A stretch of DNA of 64,000 bases from JAGQVA01 sp033764335 (GTDB lineage: Bacteria; Bacteroidota; Bacteroidia; J057): NCBI GenBank assembly GCA_033764335.1, contig JANRJC010000012.1:13980-77979 (forward strand), read 5' to 3'. Each line of letters begins with the position of its first letter. The first letter of the stretch is position 1. Positions 43,226-52,668 of the stretch are shown in pieces. The notes beneath the pieces are model-generated. The model searched no databases, had not been told where the DNA came from, and worked only from the letters and a program-made list of their open reading frames with translations. Made by a program: the position numbers and the translations under genes.

Positions 43226-44278
43226 TTATTTTGTCGTGCGGCATTTTTCATAAAATTCATTTTCCACTCCCCTTTCACTGCCAATAATACTGTAAAATTG
43301 TTCCAGATAACGAACTGCCGCGATTTTAGTCTTTTCTTCAAGCAGTGGATTTTCATTTATAAGGCGGAAAAAGTCGGCTTTTTTGTTTCGGAATAGCTGG
43401 AAAGTAACCTCAAATTCTTCTTCTGTGCGGCAAAAACCCCGGAAAAGACGATCGCGCACAGAGACAATTCCCAGGTCCGGATTAGGAAGGGCATAGGGTG
43501 TATTTACAAAACCCGACCAGTCAAAATCATAAGGAACGGCAAGGGGGGGTTCTGCAGGGTTTATCATCACCAGCCGGATATTGTGCAGCTCTGCAATAGA
43601 CCAATCGGTGTTACCAATCATGTATTGAAAAACCGATAAATGATTCACCCATTCGTAATGGGTTTTATCCGGGTGTACATTTGATACGGCCAAAATTCTT
43701 CCGCCCATCCGGGCGGCAACGTCGCCTTCGTCTTCAAGGATAAATCCGACTCTTTCCAGAGGTTCGGCTTTTCCTTCGGAATCTTTATAAGTTACTTTTA
43801 CTAACCTCACCCGAAAACTACTGTCAGTCAATTGATTGTACATTTTATAGACCAAGTATTCCGAAACGACAAACTGATCATAAATCGCCTTTCGGGACTG
43901 ACAATGGGTGACCAGTTTGAGTTTATTTTGCCCTTCGAAGACCGTATGCTGAGTAAGCGTATCAAAGTTGAGCATCAAGGGAGGGAAATCACAGTTGGAT
44001 TTTTGGCGGCGGAAATTTCCCCGGACTTTTACCCGAATGGGAAGCGATATTTCCTGATTTTCTTTGGAAGGATAGGTGATCGTTGCCGGATGATACGAAG
44101 CTTCGTCTTCTCTATCTTTAAGCAATTCGTTTAAGGCGGTAGTAATCGTAATGTTAAGAATGTCTTCCTCTTCAAACAAAGGCAAAACGGGAGGCGCATC
44201 ATTTTGGCTAGAGGCTAAAATCGGAAATAAAGCCCAAATGAACAGAAATCTTTTAAAAAAAATTGTAGATGATTTCAT
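43226..44278 (-). CDS. Exported CotH-kinase-like protein
   Basis: 350 residues from the ATG at 44278 (MKSSTIFFKRFLFIWALF, a signal peptide ending near ASSQ). An upstream ATG at 44338 would overlap the NRDE gene. The body has VRVKVRGNFRR, a CDFPPL segment, KLKLVTH, YLVYKMYN, then NTDWSIAELHN and PYDFDWSG, resembling the CotH-type atypical kinase fold with a putative catalytic Asp in DFDWSG. The family assignment is from pattern only. It precedes the M14 peptidase gene by 19 bases, so the two are probably co-transcribed. Confidence 0.62.
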   Translation of the reverse strand: MKSSTIFFKRFLFIWALFPILASSQNDAPPVLPLFEEEDILNITITTALNELLKDREDEASYHPATITYPSKENQEISLPIRVKVRGNFRRQKSNCDFPPLMLNFDTLTQHTVFEGQNKLKLVTHCQSRKAIYDQFVVSEYLVYKMYNQLTDSSFRVRLVKVTYKDSEGKAEPLERVGFILEDEGDVAARMGGRILAVSNVHPDKTHYEWVNHLSVFQYMIGNTDWSIAELHNIRLVMINPAEPPLAVPYDFDWSGFVNTPYALPNPDLGIVSVRDRLFRGFCRTEEEFEVTFQLFRNKKADFFRLINENPLLEEKTKIAAVRYLEQFYSIIGSERGVENEFYEKCRTTK

Positions 44279-44297
44279 ATAACACTCGTTAACAATT

Positions 44298-45077
44298 TTA
44301 GAAAGAATCCTCAAAAATACGGTTCGAATGGAATTCAAATTTTACTGGGTTTTCTGCAGAAATCCGCGATCGTTCTTCAAAAAAAACTTTTCCTTTTTTG
44401 TCCAATAAAATTACGGTTGTGACCCGTGTTCCATACGAAGGGCTTTTAATACACATCGCCGAGAGAATTTTTTCCCACTCCGGAGATACCCCGGTTTGAG
44501 GCAACTCATGGTCGGGAGCCCGTGTTTCATTTTCCATCATAAAAAAAAGTGCTTCCGTGTCAATTTCCATTTGGGGGGAAATGATTTGGGATAAATCCTG
44601 TTTTCCCCTGCGCACTTTGGGCCAGGCAGTGTCCAGCAGGTGATTACTAAGGCCGTAAATACCCGGAGTAAGCAAAATCCCCAGTTCTCCCCGATTAGAA
44701 AACCAGCCCAGGTTCTCCCCGTCATAAGTCAGGAGGTTAAAACCGTTATAATCCGCAGCTTTTGCACGAAGTTCGTTTTGATAAGGCATCACAAACTGAT
44801 CACCGGCCAGAAAATCCGTAACCAGAGCGCCCCGTGAGGGAGCGTCGGGTTTTATATTAAAAGGTTCGCGAAAATTAGTAATAGCGGAAAAACGACCGTT
44901 TTTGCTAAGGCCCAGCCATGTACCGCCCGCTTTCAGGTCTTTTCCGGCCAGAAGGCTCGGATTTTCCTCCCACCAGCCGGCGCGTAAGGTGGGGCGTTCA
45001 TAAAACTCATCGCGATTGGCCGCAATGATCAATTCATATTGGGGATGTACCCGGTAACCAAAAAGTATAAGACACAT
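44298..45077 (-). CDS. NRDE family protein (TANGO2-like)
   Basis: 259 residues beginning MCLILFGYRVHP, with the signature NRDE in IIAANRDEFYERP, followed by AGKDLKAGGTWLGLSKNGRFSAITNFREP. This is the NRDE/TANGO2 family, with an N-terminal Cys nucleophile-like position at residue 2. In eukaryotes TANGO2 has been linked to haem or lipid handling; the bacterial role is unclear. It is the first gene of a three-gene cluster with the CotH-like and M14 genes, separated by short gaps. Confidence 0.93.
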   Translation of the reverse strand: MCLILFGYRVHPQYELIIAANRDEFYERPTLRAGWWEENPSLLAGKDLKAGGTWLGLSKNGRFSAITNFREPFNIKPDAPSRGALVTDFLAGDQFVMPYQNELRAKAADYNGFNLLTYDGENLGWFSNRGELGILLTPGIYGLSNHLLDTAWPKVRRGKQDLSQIISPQMEIDTEALFFMMENETRAPDHELPQTGVSPEWEKILSAMCIKSPSYGTRVTTVILLDKKGKVFFEERSRISAENPVKFEFHSNRIFEDSF

Positions 45078-45187
45078 ACCCTAAATTAGTGACTTTTTCG
45101 GAATCTCCGACAAAACAATAAGTTCCACGAAAGGCTTTCACCCAGCGGAACTTACCTATTAACCTATTTTTCAGCGCAAGGAAATCC

Positions 45188-45201
45188 CCTCCGCAAGGAG
45201 G
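45188..45201. repeat. Short GNRA-loop hairpin
   Basis: CCTCC, GCAA loop, GGAGG: a perfect 5-bp stem with a GNRA-type loop. It resembles the head of intergenic hairpin elements dispersed in Bacteroidota genomes and is followed by CCGGACAATGACATAC. Confidence 0.5.
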
Positions 45202-45323
45202 CCGGACAATGACATACCTTTCCCCACCGGAATACCGGAATTGGAAACCACCTAAACAGAAAACATCAGAAGCAAATCCCTAAATTTGCAAACGAAGCAT
45301 TGGGTGAAAAATATTCATGTCGG

Positions 45324-45435
45324 CACTCCTTCGGAGTGAGATCGTTAGTACGACGGGAAGTAATATCCTGACGGTAATCCGGGAATATGGCCGGGCCAGG
45401 GTAAACAGTAAAATGTTATTATCTCTCCGTCGTAC
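45324..45435. repeat. Hairpin plus long inverted repeat, possible dispersed element
   Basis: CACTCC-TTC-GGAGTG forms a 6-bp hairpin at 45324-45338. Shortly after, GTACGACGG (45348-45356) is matched by its reverse complement CCGTCGTAC (45427-45435), enclosing 70 bases. The layout resembles a small non-coding mobile or REP-like element. No transposase is present. Confidence 0.5.
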
Positions 45436-45794
45436 CGGAAATGGAATTATCGGAGCTTAAAATTGGGGGAGATAAAACGGCAAGGTGGTGGCTGAGAACG
45501 ACCGTACATTTGAAATATAGACAGGTTAAAATATATTTTTACATTATCCGATTTGTATCCGAATACTGTTTTTCTTACAATTCAAAACTAGGGCTTTTCT
45601 TTAAAAATCTTTTGACGTTTCACGGCGATTTTTATTTTTACCCTTTCTTATTTCGGCTATATCCTAACATTTCTGTTGCCGCTGGTTTCCCCAGAAATGA
45701 TCATATATAAGCCTTCTTTTTCACCCTTGGTCAAACCTTACTCCCCTTTCGCCTAAATTCGCTTCACTTCTACCGTCAATTCTTACATCCATTT

Positions 45795-48254
45795 TTACTT
45801 TTTTTCGCTTTCGGAAAGAATTTCAAAGGCGATGGAAAGGCTTTCTCCGCGATTATCTATCAGGGTAAGCAGGTGTTTTCCCGGTGGGGGGTTAAGACTC
45901 ATTTCGTGAATTTCTTTCGTCATTCCCATAAAATCTTCGTCTATATGCCAGTATATCTGTGCAGTACGATCTCTGTGGGCCACCTCAAACACTGTGCTGC
46001 CCGGTTTTCCATCCAATTCCGTAGGTACGTAAATCCGTGCATTATTTCCCGGATAAACCACGGCCATCATTCTACCTGCGGCAAGTCCGGAGACCTGGCA
46101 ATCTTCCCGGTAGTCGGGCAAAAGAATATAGTCCGGGTTGCGGGATCGGTAATAAACCTCCTGGACCGGAGGCAAAATAAAAAACGATCGCTGTTGCATA
46201 TTCAGTGGAGATTCACAGTCACTGTGAACACGAAACGTCCCGGTCCGGTCGAGGTTTATCCGCTCATGGTAAGGGCATAAAGGCGTGCGAATACCCGAAA
46301 GCGGAATCCAGGTAGTATCCGCTTCCGTGCAGTTTTCCTGAACCCGATGCCCACTCTGACGACAGAGGGGTACTTGTATCATTTCATCCAAAGGAGGCGA
46401 AAACCAGCTTTGTTGGTAACCAAGTGTGTTAAAAAGATCAAACATCACCGGTGCAGCCGCAGTAGCGCCCGTAAGGCCGGTACGGCCTTCACCATCGGCA
46501 TTTCCGACCCATACAGCCACGACATATTCCGGGGTACAGCCTACAGCCCAGGCGTCGCGGTTGCCATAACTTGTCCCCGTTTTCCAGGCAATACGATCCG
46601 AGGAGGAAAAATTTTCCCAAAAACTTTCGTTTTCCGGACGAGTCACTGCAACCATAGCCTCAAAGGTAAACCAAACAGCAGCAGCACTAACCCTGCCTTC
46701 TTTTTGCAAGCGATCAAATTTTGAAGGATCAAGCCGGGGCACTGATTTTTCCTGATAGTAATTGGGGGAGTGAAAACCCGCGGGATCATACCTCCCATTG
46801 TACTCGCGGTAGTTCGCAAGGGTTCTGCTCATACTGGCATAAACCCCTGCAAGTTCCCAAAGAGAGGCTTCGCCTCCGCCGAGGATAAGGGTGAGTCCAT
46901 AATCATCCGCCGAGCGGTTTAGGCTGGTAATGCCCCAGTCGCGGAGAATATCGAGAAACTTGGCGATGCCGTGATCCTTAAGCAGCCTTACGGCGGGGAT
47001 ATTGAGGGATCGGGAAAGCGCCCGGCGGGCAGGAACTGCTCCGCTATAGGTGCGGTCGTAATTGGTTGGGCTGAATCCGGAGTAGTGAGAAGGAATATCG
47101 GGAACCAGCATACCGGGGAGTAATTCACCGTCGTTGAGCATGGAAGCAAATAAAAAAGGTTTCATAATGCTTCCGGTACTTCGACGCGACATGACCAAAT
47201 CCACGGCGCAGCCGTTTTCGCCCTCTTCGCAAGGGGTATTCCCTACATAAGCCACCACATCGCCGGTTTCTACCTCCAGAATCAATGCAGCCGCATTGTG
47301 AATTCCATTTTGCTGAAAATGCGTATATCTCCGCCGTACAATATCACTTGCCTGAATTTGAACAGACTGCTGAAGGGTAGTTCGGGTAAGGGTTTTTTCT
47401 TTTTTCTCACCTTCATTTTCAAGATGAATTTGCTCCAGCAAATGAGGTGCATAAGAAGGAATGGGTAAGGGTTTTTCCGGCAAATCTTCGAGTTGTGCGA
47501 GTCTCGCTGTTGTAGAGTCTATCACTCCGGTTTCATATAGGCGTCTTAACAGCCGATTTCGTTTGGCGAGCAAAATCTCTCGGTTTTTACCGGGGTGAAT
47601 AAGGCTCGGGGCATTAGGCAATACGGCAAGCGTCGCCGATTCCGACCAGGACAATTTATAGGCTTCCCTTCCAAAATACTTCCAGGAAGCAGCATCAATG
47701 CCCACGACATTTCCACCAAAAGGAGCATTTGCAGCATAAAGGCGCAAAATTTCCGCCTTTGAAAGACGCAATTCCAGCCGCATCGCCAGAAACATTTCTT
47801 TCAGCTTTTCGAGAAAGCTACGCGATTGTCCTTTTCGCGAAAGGCGAATAACCTGCATCGTAAGGGTACTGCCCCCGCTTACGATGCCTTTATGTGAAAA
47901 GTTTAGCCGAACAGCACGCGCCAAAGCCAATGGATCCACCCCGGGATGGGAATAAAACCTTTTGTCTTCAAAAACGATAAGGGATTGAGCAAATTTTTCG
48001 GGTACGGAATCCGGTTTCGGAAAACGCCATTGCCCGTCTGCGGCTATACGTGCGCCCAAAAGACTCCCGTTGCGGTCAAGAACCACGGTCGAAACCGGAT
48101 CATTAAAAAGCGAAGAGGGAAGGCTAAAAGCAAACCAAATCGCCAAAAGAAACAATAAGCTCAGCTTACCCTTATGCCTCCATAACCCTTTCTGCCAGGG
48201 TTTCCGTTGCGGGTCAGCAGCCCATAACCGAAGCCGTGGCAACAAGGTACGCAT
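45795..48254 (-). CDS. pbpC: Penicillin-binding protein 1C, bifunctional transglycosylase/transpeptidase
   Basis: 819 residues. A membrane helix (about residues 31-48) is followed by the GT51 transglycosylase domain with catalytic Glu in FEDKRFYSHPGVDPLA (about residue 96) and GGSTLTMQVIRL. The transpeptidase domain has SxxK in STGSIMKP (about 359) and KTGTS (about 558). A C-terminal BiPBP_C domain ends the protein (VVYPGNNARIYVPTELDG, then HLLTLIDNRGESLSI), which identifies PBP1C. It polymerises and cross-links peptidoglycan in the periplasm. PBP1C genes often sit beside an alpha-2-macroglobulin gene; none is present here. Confidence 0.95.
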   Translation of the reverse strand: MRTLLPRLRLWAADPQRKPWQKGLWRHKGKLSLLFLLAIWFAFSLPSSLFNDPVSTVVLDRNGSLLGARIAADGQWRFPKPDSVPEKFAQSLIVFEDKRFYSHPGVDPLALARAVRLNFSHKGIVSGGSTLTMQVIRLSRKGQSRSFLEKLKEMFLAMRLELRLSKAEILRLYAANAPFGGNVVGIDAASWKYFGREAYKLSWSESATLAVLPNAPSLIHPGKNREILLAKRNRLLRRLYETGVIDSTTARLAQLEDLPEKPLPIPSYAPHLLEQIHLENEGEKKEKTLTRTTLQQSVQIQASDIVRRRYTHFQQNGIHNAAALILEVETGDVVAYVGNTPCEEGENGCAVDLVMSRRSTGSIMKPFLFASMLNDGELLPGMLVPDIPSHYSGFSPTNYDRTYSGAVPARRALSRSLNIPAVRLLKDHGIAKFLDILRDWGITSLNRSADDYGLTLILGGGEASLWELAGVYASMSRTLANYREYNGRYDPAGFHSPNYYQEKSVPRLDPSKFDRLQKEGRVSAAAVWFTFEAMVAVTRPENESFWENFSSSDRIAWKTGTSYGNRDAWAVGCTPEYVVAVWVGNADGEGRTGLTGATAAAPVMFDLFNTLGYQQSWFSPPLDEMIQVPLCRQSGHRVQENCTEADTTWIPLSGIRTPLCPYHERINLDRTGTFRVHSDCESPLNMQQRSFFILPPVQEVYYRSRNPDYILLPDYREDCQVSGLAAGRMMAVVYPGNNARIYVPTELDGKPGSTVFEVAHRDRTAQIYWHIDEDFMGMTKEIHEMSLNPPPGKHLLTLIDNRGESLSIAFEILSESEKK

Positions 48255-48271
48255 GGTATCAATTTAAGCGA

Positions 48272-50200
48272 TTATTTTTGTCTTCGGGAACGGCGGTTAG
48301 GCCCTTGTTCCTGTTGTCTTTGTTTGAGTGCTTCCTGTTGTTTTTTCTGAGCACCTTCTACCCATTTTTCGAGGCGGGATTTCGGTTTTGCCTCTTTTCC
48401 GCCTTTTCCCTTTTTGGCTTTCAGGGCATCCCTGTTTTGGTACATCTGCGCCAATAACTTTTCATCACTCTGGAATAACCCTATAATAGAGGTCTGAGCA
48501 ATCTGGAGAATATTTGACATCAGATAGTAAAGGCTAAGTCCGGAAGAGTAGCGATTCAGGAAAATAAGAAGGAAAAACGGCATAAAATACGCGATATATT
48601 TCATCTGCGCATTTGCGGCGGTAGCCGGCTGAGAACGCTGCTGGTAGATCGTATAAACAAAAGTAGAAATTGCCATCAGGATGGTAAACAAACTGATGTG
48701 ATTTCCATACACAGAACTTATGAGCGGAATCTGCGCGTCCCAGGAGAAAATCGAATCGTAGGTTGAGAGGTCATGTGCCCAAAGAAATGACTGCTGTCGA
48801 AGTTCTACCGATTGGGGGAAGAAAAAAAACAAGGCAATCAAAAAAGGATACGATAAAAGCATGGGAAGACATCCGCCAAACATACTCACTCCCATTTCCT
48901 TATAGATGCCCATCTTCGCCATCTGGAGTTTTTGTGGATCGTCTTTGTGTTTGACATCGAGATCTTTCATCTCCTGTGTCCCATTCAACACCCGCATTTT
49001 TGCCATTGACATAAAACTCCGGTGGGAAAGCGGAAACATCAAGAGTCGGATCAAAATCGCCAGAACAATAATGATCACTCCGTAGTTGCTGATATAATTT
49101 TCAAGAAACTTAAAAACGTAAACCGTTCCCTTATTGATCCAGCCAATAAAAGACCAGCCCAAATCCATTTCGTCCTCCAGATCAAGATCGTAGGATCGGA
49201 GAGTATAGTATTCGTTAGGTCCCATATAGATGGAGAACTTATTTTTATTAGAATTGGACTTATCAATGTCCACTACCAGTTTGGCCTCCATCACCCGGTT
49301 TAAAGACTCATCATTTTCCGGTGTGGTCATGCTAATGTTTCCGGAGCGGAAGGTCTGATCGGCAATAAGGATATGCGAAAAGAACTGGCTTTTAAAGGAT
49401 ATCCATTTGACCAGCGCCGACAGCTTTTCAGACTCTGGGTCATCCGAATAGGATAATTTGTCCACATCCGTACCGGTGCGGTAAGCGATTGTTGACTTTT
49501 GGCGAAGGTTTAGAATGGAAAGTTCGGTTTTGGGCAGGTACGATTTCCAAAAAATCGTAAAGGAGGATTCCCTTCCAAGGGATTCACGAATACCCTCAAA
49601 ATTAATCTCATAGCCAAAATCGTAGGTGTTTCCTTTAAAATGATATACCTGCTCAATGTAACGACCTTCGTCTATGGAAGCGCGAAGAGTAAGGGTTTTT
49701 GTTTCTTCTCCGGTAAGAGTAAACCCCGCTTCTGAGGGCTCAAAAAACAATTCATCCGACCGGACCGCACGACCTTCATAAGCAAAGGGGAAATAAAATT
49801 CATTTCGGGGGTCGTTGGCCTGAATAGGAAGAGGAAGCGAATCAAAGGTTTTGTAGCCATTCAGGAAAGCCGACTGGATATGCCCACCTTTGGTAGATAT
49901 ATTTATTGTCAGTTCATCGGTCGTTACCGTAACCACTTTTTCTTCACCGGCGACGAGTTTGTGCAGGTCGCTATATCGGTCGCGGAGAGAAGCTACTCGT
50001 TGTGAGTCATTGACAACCTCAGCCACCTCCGGTGTTGTTTCCACAGATTCCCCCAGAATAAGGGAATCAGGAGACACGGTAGATACATTTTCGGTATTTG
50101 TTGTGGGCCTGGGTGGTACAGGCTTAGGTGCAAAAAAATAAAAATAGACCAGGGTAAGCAACACCATCAAAACCAGCCCCGTAATCGAATTCCTATCCAT
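48272..50200 (-). CDS. yidC: Membrane protein insertase YidC
   Basis: 642 residues. The N-terminal helix (ITGLVLMVLLTLVYFYFF) is followed by a large periplasmic domain (TDELTINISTKGGHIQSAFLNGYK) and the conserved insertase core from about residue 370 (NYGVIIIVLAILIRLLMFPL, then SYPFLIALFFFF, YIAYFMPFFLLI and SGLSLYYLMSNILQ). The tail is very basic, as usual for ribosome contact. It inserts inner-membrane proteins with or without SecYEG. It lies between pbpC and pyrG on the same strand; a 105-base gap from pyrG suggests its own promoter. Confidence 0.97.
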   Translation of the reverse strand: MDRNSITGLVLMVLLTLVYFYFFAPKPVPPRPTTNTENVSTVSPDSLILGESVETTPEVAEVVNDSQRVASLRDRYSDLHKLVAGEEKVVTVTTDELTINISTKGGHIQSAFLNGYKTFDSLPLPIQANDPRNEFYFPFAYEGRAVRSDELFFEPSEAGFTLTGEETKTLTLRASIDEGRYIEQVYHFKGNTYDFGYEINFEGIRESLGRESSFTIFWKSYLPKTELSILNLRQKSTIAYRTGTDVDKLSYSDDPESEKLSALVKWISFKSQFFSHILIADQTFRSGNISMTTPENDESLNRVMEAKLVVDIDKSNSNKNKFSIYMGPNEYYTLRSYDLDLEDEMDLGWSFIGWINKGTVYVFKFLENYISNYGVIIIVLAILIRLLMFPLSHRSFMSMAKMRVLNGTQEMKDLDVKHKDDPQKLQMAKMGIYKEMGVSMFGGCLPMLLSYPFLIALFFFFPQSVELRQQSFLWAHDLSTYDSIFSWDAQIPLISSVYGNHISLFTILMAISTFVYTIYQQRSQPATAANAQMKYIAYFMPFFLLIFLNRYSSGLSLYYLMSNILQIAQTSIIGLFQSDEKLLAQMYQNRDALKAKKGKGGKEAKPKSRLEKWVEGAQKKQQEALKQRQQEQGPNRRSRRQK

Positions 50201-50305
50201 GATTTAGTGATCGTATATCGGTTAAAAATCATTTCCCGTTGCAGAAATGCTTATGGCCATAGGTCGGAGCATACCTGCAAAACTTACATTAAGCCGCAAA
50301 TTTAG

Positions 50306-51934
50306 TTAAGAATTTTCAATTTTTTGCTTGTGAGCGTACGCTGCATTGATAAATGAAAGAAATAATGGATGGGGGCCTTCCACCGTACTTTTATATTCCG
50401 GATGAAACTGGGTTCCCAAAAAATAAGCGTGGTCTTTTAGTTCGATGATCTCGATGAGTTCTGACTCCGGGTTTACACCGGAGAGAATCATCCCGTTTTT
50501 TTCCAGTTCTTTTGCAAAGTCATTGTTCAACTCATACCGGTGGCGATGCCTTTCCGAAACCCTCGTTTTTTGATAAGCATTATGCGCCAGTGAATTTCTT
50601 TTAATCACACATTCGTAAGAACCCAGACGCATGGTTGCCCCCATTTGTTTCACCTGCTTCTGATGCTCCATCATATTGATAACCGGATAAGGAGATTGCG
50701 GATCAAACTCTGTGCTATTCGCACCCGACAGCCCGGCGACGTTGCGGGCAAATTCGATCACCGCTACCTGCATACCGAGGCAGATTCCAAAGAATGGTAT
50801 ATTTTTTTCACGGGCATAGCGCACGCTTCGGATTTTTCCTTCCACGCCTCTTTCCCCAAAACCGGGCGCAACCAGAATCCCGTCAAGCCCTTTTAATATA
50901 CGACTCTGGTTTTCAGCCGTTACGTCTTCGGCATGAATCCATTCGATATGTACATTCAACTCGTTTTCCGCCCCGGCAATTTTCAGGGCTTCTGAAATAG
51001 ACAGATACGAGTCATGCAGTTCCACATATTTTCCCACCAGCCCAATGCGTACCTCGTCCAGCGGGTTTTTGAGTTTGGAGACAAAATTTTTCCAGAAAGA
51101 CATATCCGGCTCTTCGCGGAACGGTAGCCCGAGTTTTTTTAATACGACCTCATCCAGATTTTCCTTTCTCAATAGGAAGGGCACTTCGTAGATGGTAGAG
51201 GCATTGATGTTTTCAATCACAGACTCTTTCGAGACGTTGCAAAAACGCGCTACTTTTTCCCGGACATCGTCCGGAATTTTCACTTCGGTGCGGCAGACCA
51301 ATATATCCGGTTGTACCCCTGACTCAAGCAGGTTTTTCACCGAGTGCTGGGTGGGTTTCGTTTTTAACTCCCCGGCAGCCTGAAGATAAGGAACCAGCGT
51401 AAGATGAATGACGAGGCAATGCTCCGGCCCGTATTCATACCGAAATTGCCGCAAGGCTTCAATATAAGGCAGGGATTCGATGTCCCCGACCGTACCGCCC
51501 ATTTCAGTAATAATAATATCAAACCGCGAGTTTTCATTTAATAACTGAAACCGCCTTTTGATTTCGTCGGTAATATGGGGAACTACCTGAACGGTTTTGC
51601 CCCCGTATTCACCCATACGTTCTCTTTTGATGACCGTCTCATAGATTCTACCGGTCGTCACGTTATTGGCTTGGGAAGTAGGGACATTGAGAAACCGTTC
51701 GTAATGCCCTAAATCAAGATCCGTTTCGGCACCATCATCCGTTACATAACACTCTCCGTGTTCATAAGGATTTAAAGTGCCCGGGTCAATATTGATATAA
51801 GGGTCGAATTTCTGAATGGTGGTCGTATAACCACGCAACTGAAGAAGTTTTGCAAGTGAAGCCGAAAGGATACCTTTTCCCAATGAAGAGGTTACCCCAC
51901 CGGTTACGAAGATATATTTTGTGATGTCTGCCAT
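50306..51934 (-). CDS. pyrG: CTP synthase
   Basis: 542 residues from the ATG at 51934 (MADITKYIFVTGGVTSSLGKGI), the family start; an ATG 24 bases upstream is less likely. The synthetase domain has the P-loop region GVTSSLGKG, DPYINIDPGTLNPYEHGE and EMGGTVGDIE. The C-terminal glutamine amidotransferase has FGICLGMQ with the catalytic Cys at about residue 386, and GTQFHPEYKS. It converts UTP to CTP using glutamine. Length matches E. coli PyrG. Confidence 0.98.
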   Translation of the reverse strand: MADITKYIFVTGGVTSSLGKGILSASLAKLLQLRGYTTTIQKFDPYINIDPGTLNPYEHGECYVTDDGAETDLDLGHYERFLNVPTSQANNVTTGRIYETVIKRERMGEYGGKTVQVVPHITDEIKRRFQLLNENSRFDIIITEMGGTVGDIESLPYIEALRQFRYEYGPEHCLVIHLTLVPYLQAAGELKTKPTQHSVKNLLESGVQPDILVCRTEVKIPDDVREKVARFCNVSKESVIENINASTIYEVPFLLRKENLDEVVLKKLGLPFREEPDMSFWKNFVSKLKNPLDEVRIGLVGKYVELHDSYLSISEALKIAGAENELNVHIEWIHAEDVTAENQSRILKGLDGILVAPGFGERGVEGKIRSVRYAREKNIPFFGICLGMQVAVIEFARNVAGLSGANSTEFDPQSPYPVINMMEHQKQVKQMGATMRLGSYECVIKRNSLAHNAYQKTRVSERHRHRYELNNDFAKELEKNGMILSGVNPESELIEIIELKDHAYFLGTQFHPEYKSTVEGPHPLFLSFINAAYAHKQKIENS

Positions 51935-51955
51935 GGGATTTGTCAGAAGGTTTCG

Positions 51956-51963
51956 CAAAACTA
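51956..51963 (-). promoter_or_regulatory. Candidate -7 element for pyrG
   Basis: On the minus strand TAGTTTTG matches TAnnTTTG, about 22 bases before the pyrG start codon. The -33 position holds only a partial match (TTTCG). Low confidence. Confidence 0.25.
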
Positions 51964-52089
51964 AATCGCTTTATTCAGAAACGAAAATTTGTTTGTAATA
52001 ATCCGGGGAAAATCCATCAGAAAAATTATTCATTCTTCTGCATATTTGTACTTGCAGACAGACACAGCCCCCATCCGTTCATTAATACC

Positions 52090-52590
52090 ATGAGGGCGAT
52101 TTTTATTGGAATAATTTCTACACTTTCCCTTTCTGTATTTGCCCAGAATGCCATGTTCATCCCCTTTGGCCAGTCCGTAGATCAGGTAAGTGAATACCTG
52201 TATTCGCGGGACTATGCGCAAAAGGTTGACAAAACGGAAGATTCCGAGTGGGTAAACAAAGTTTCCAACACCCAGTCGGTGGTTTATTTTTTTGATAACA
52301 ATGTGCTTTACGCCATTGAGGATGCCCGTTTTTACAAAGATCGCAAAGAATTTGATCGCGTTGTAAAAACCTGTCTGGACTTTATGAGCATGGAAAAACA
52401 CCGGATTCGGACACTAGACGCTGAAAATGGAGTCAACCACTACGCGGTAGTGACCGATGACCGACTGGTCGAATTAATTGTCGAAACTGGAAAAAAAGAG
52501 GAGGGCTCATCCATCCGTATGAAATCAACCAGCCGGTTGTATGGCCCCCGGATGAAAACGGAAGACGTGGTTATGAAAGTGGTGCAGTAG
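52090..52590 (+). CDS. Small exported hypothetical protein
   Basis: 166 residues from the ATG at 52090, chosen because it starts a signal peptide (MRAIFIGIISTLSLSVFAQ); the frame is open further upstream but that part overlaps the pyrG start region. The mature protein is soluble (FGQSVDQVSEYLYSRDYAQKV, then VVYFFDNNVLYAIEDARFY). No family recognised. It is divergent from pyrG and ends in a good intrinsic terminator, so it is probably monocistronic. Confidence 0.75.
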   Translation: MRAIFIGIISTLSLSVFAQNAMFIPFGQSVDQVSEYLYSRDYAQKVDKTEDSEWVNKVSNTQSVVYFFDNNVLYAIEDARFYKDRKEFDRVVKTCLDFMSMEKHRIRTLDAENGVNHYAVVTDDRLVELIVETGKKEEGSSIRMKSTSRLYGPRMKTEDVVMKVVQ

Positions 52591-52633
52591 GATACATTTT
52601 AGCTTTCCGGTTAACAGCATTTAGTTGCTGAAG

Positions 52634-52668
52634 TCCCGTCGGTCTCAGGCTGGCGGGAATTTTTTTTT
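52634..52668 (+). terminator. Rho-independent terminator after the 52090-52590 gene
   Basis: TCCCGTC (52634-52640) pairs with GGCGGGA (52652-52658), one G-U pair included, and is followed by a run of nine T's (52660-52668). It terminates plus-strand transcription. It overlaps the last codons of the convergent PAP2 gene, whose lysine run is encoded by the same T-tract read on the other strand. Confidence 0.8.

Larger units (their letters stand above)
45078..45794. other. 717-base intergenic region with hairpin elements
   Basis: No supported gene. The left half holds inverted repeats (45188-45201, 45324-45338, 45348-45356 with 45427-45435, and AAGTTCC/GGAACTT around 45120-45152). The right half from about 45530 is very AT-rich. 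The one plus-strand open frame (45441-45710) is rich in Phe and Tyr, has no family resemblance and no start context. Confidence 0.7.

Noticed and set aside
45441..45710. 89-codon plus-strand open frame in the hairpin-rich gap
   Set aside because: It is rich in Phe and Tyr from AT-rich DNA, with no start context, no signal peptide and no recognisable pattern.
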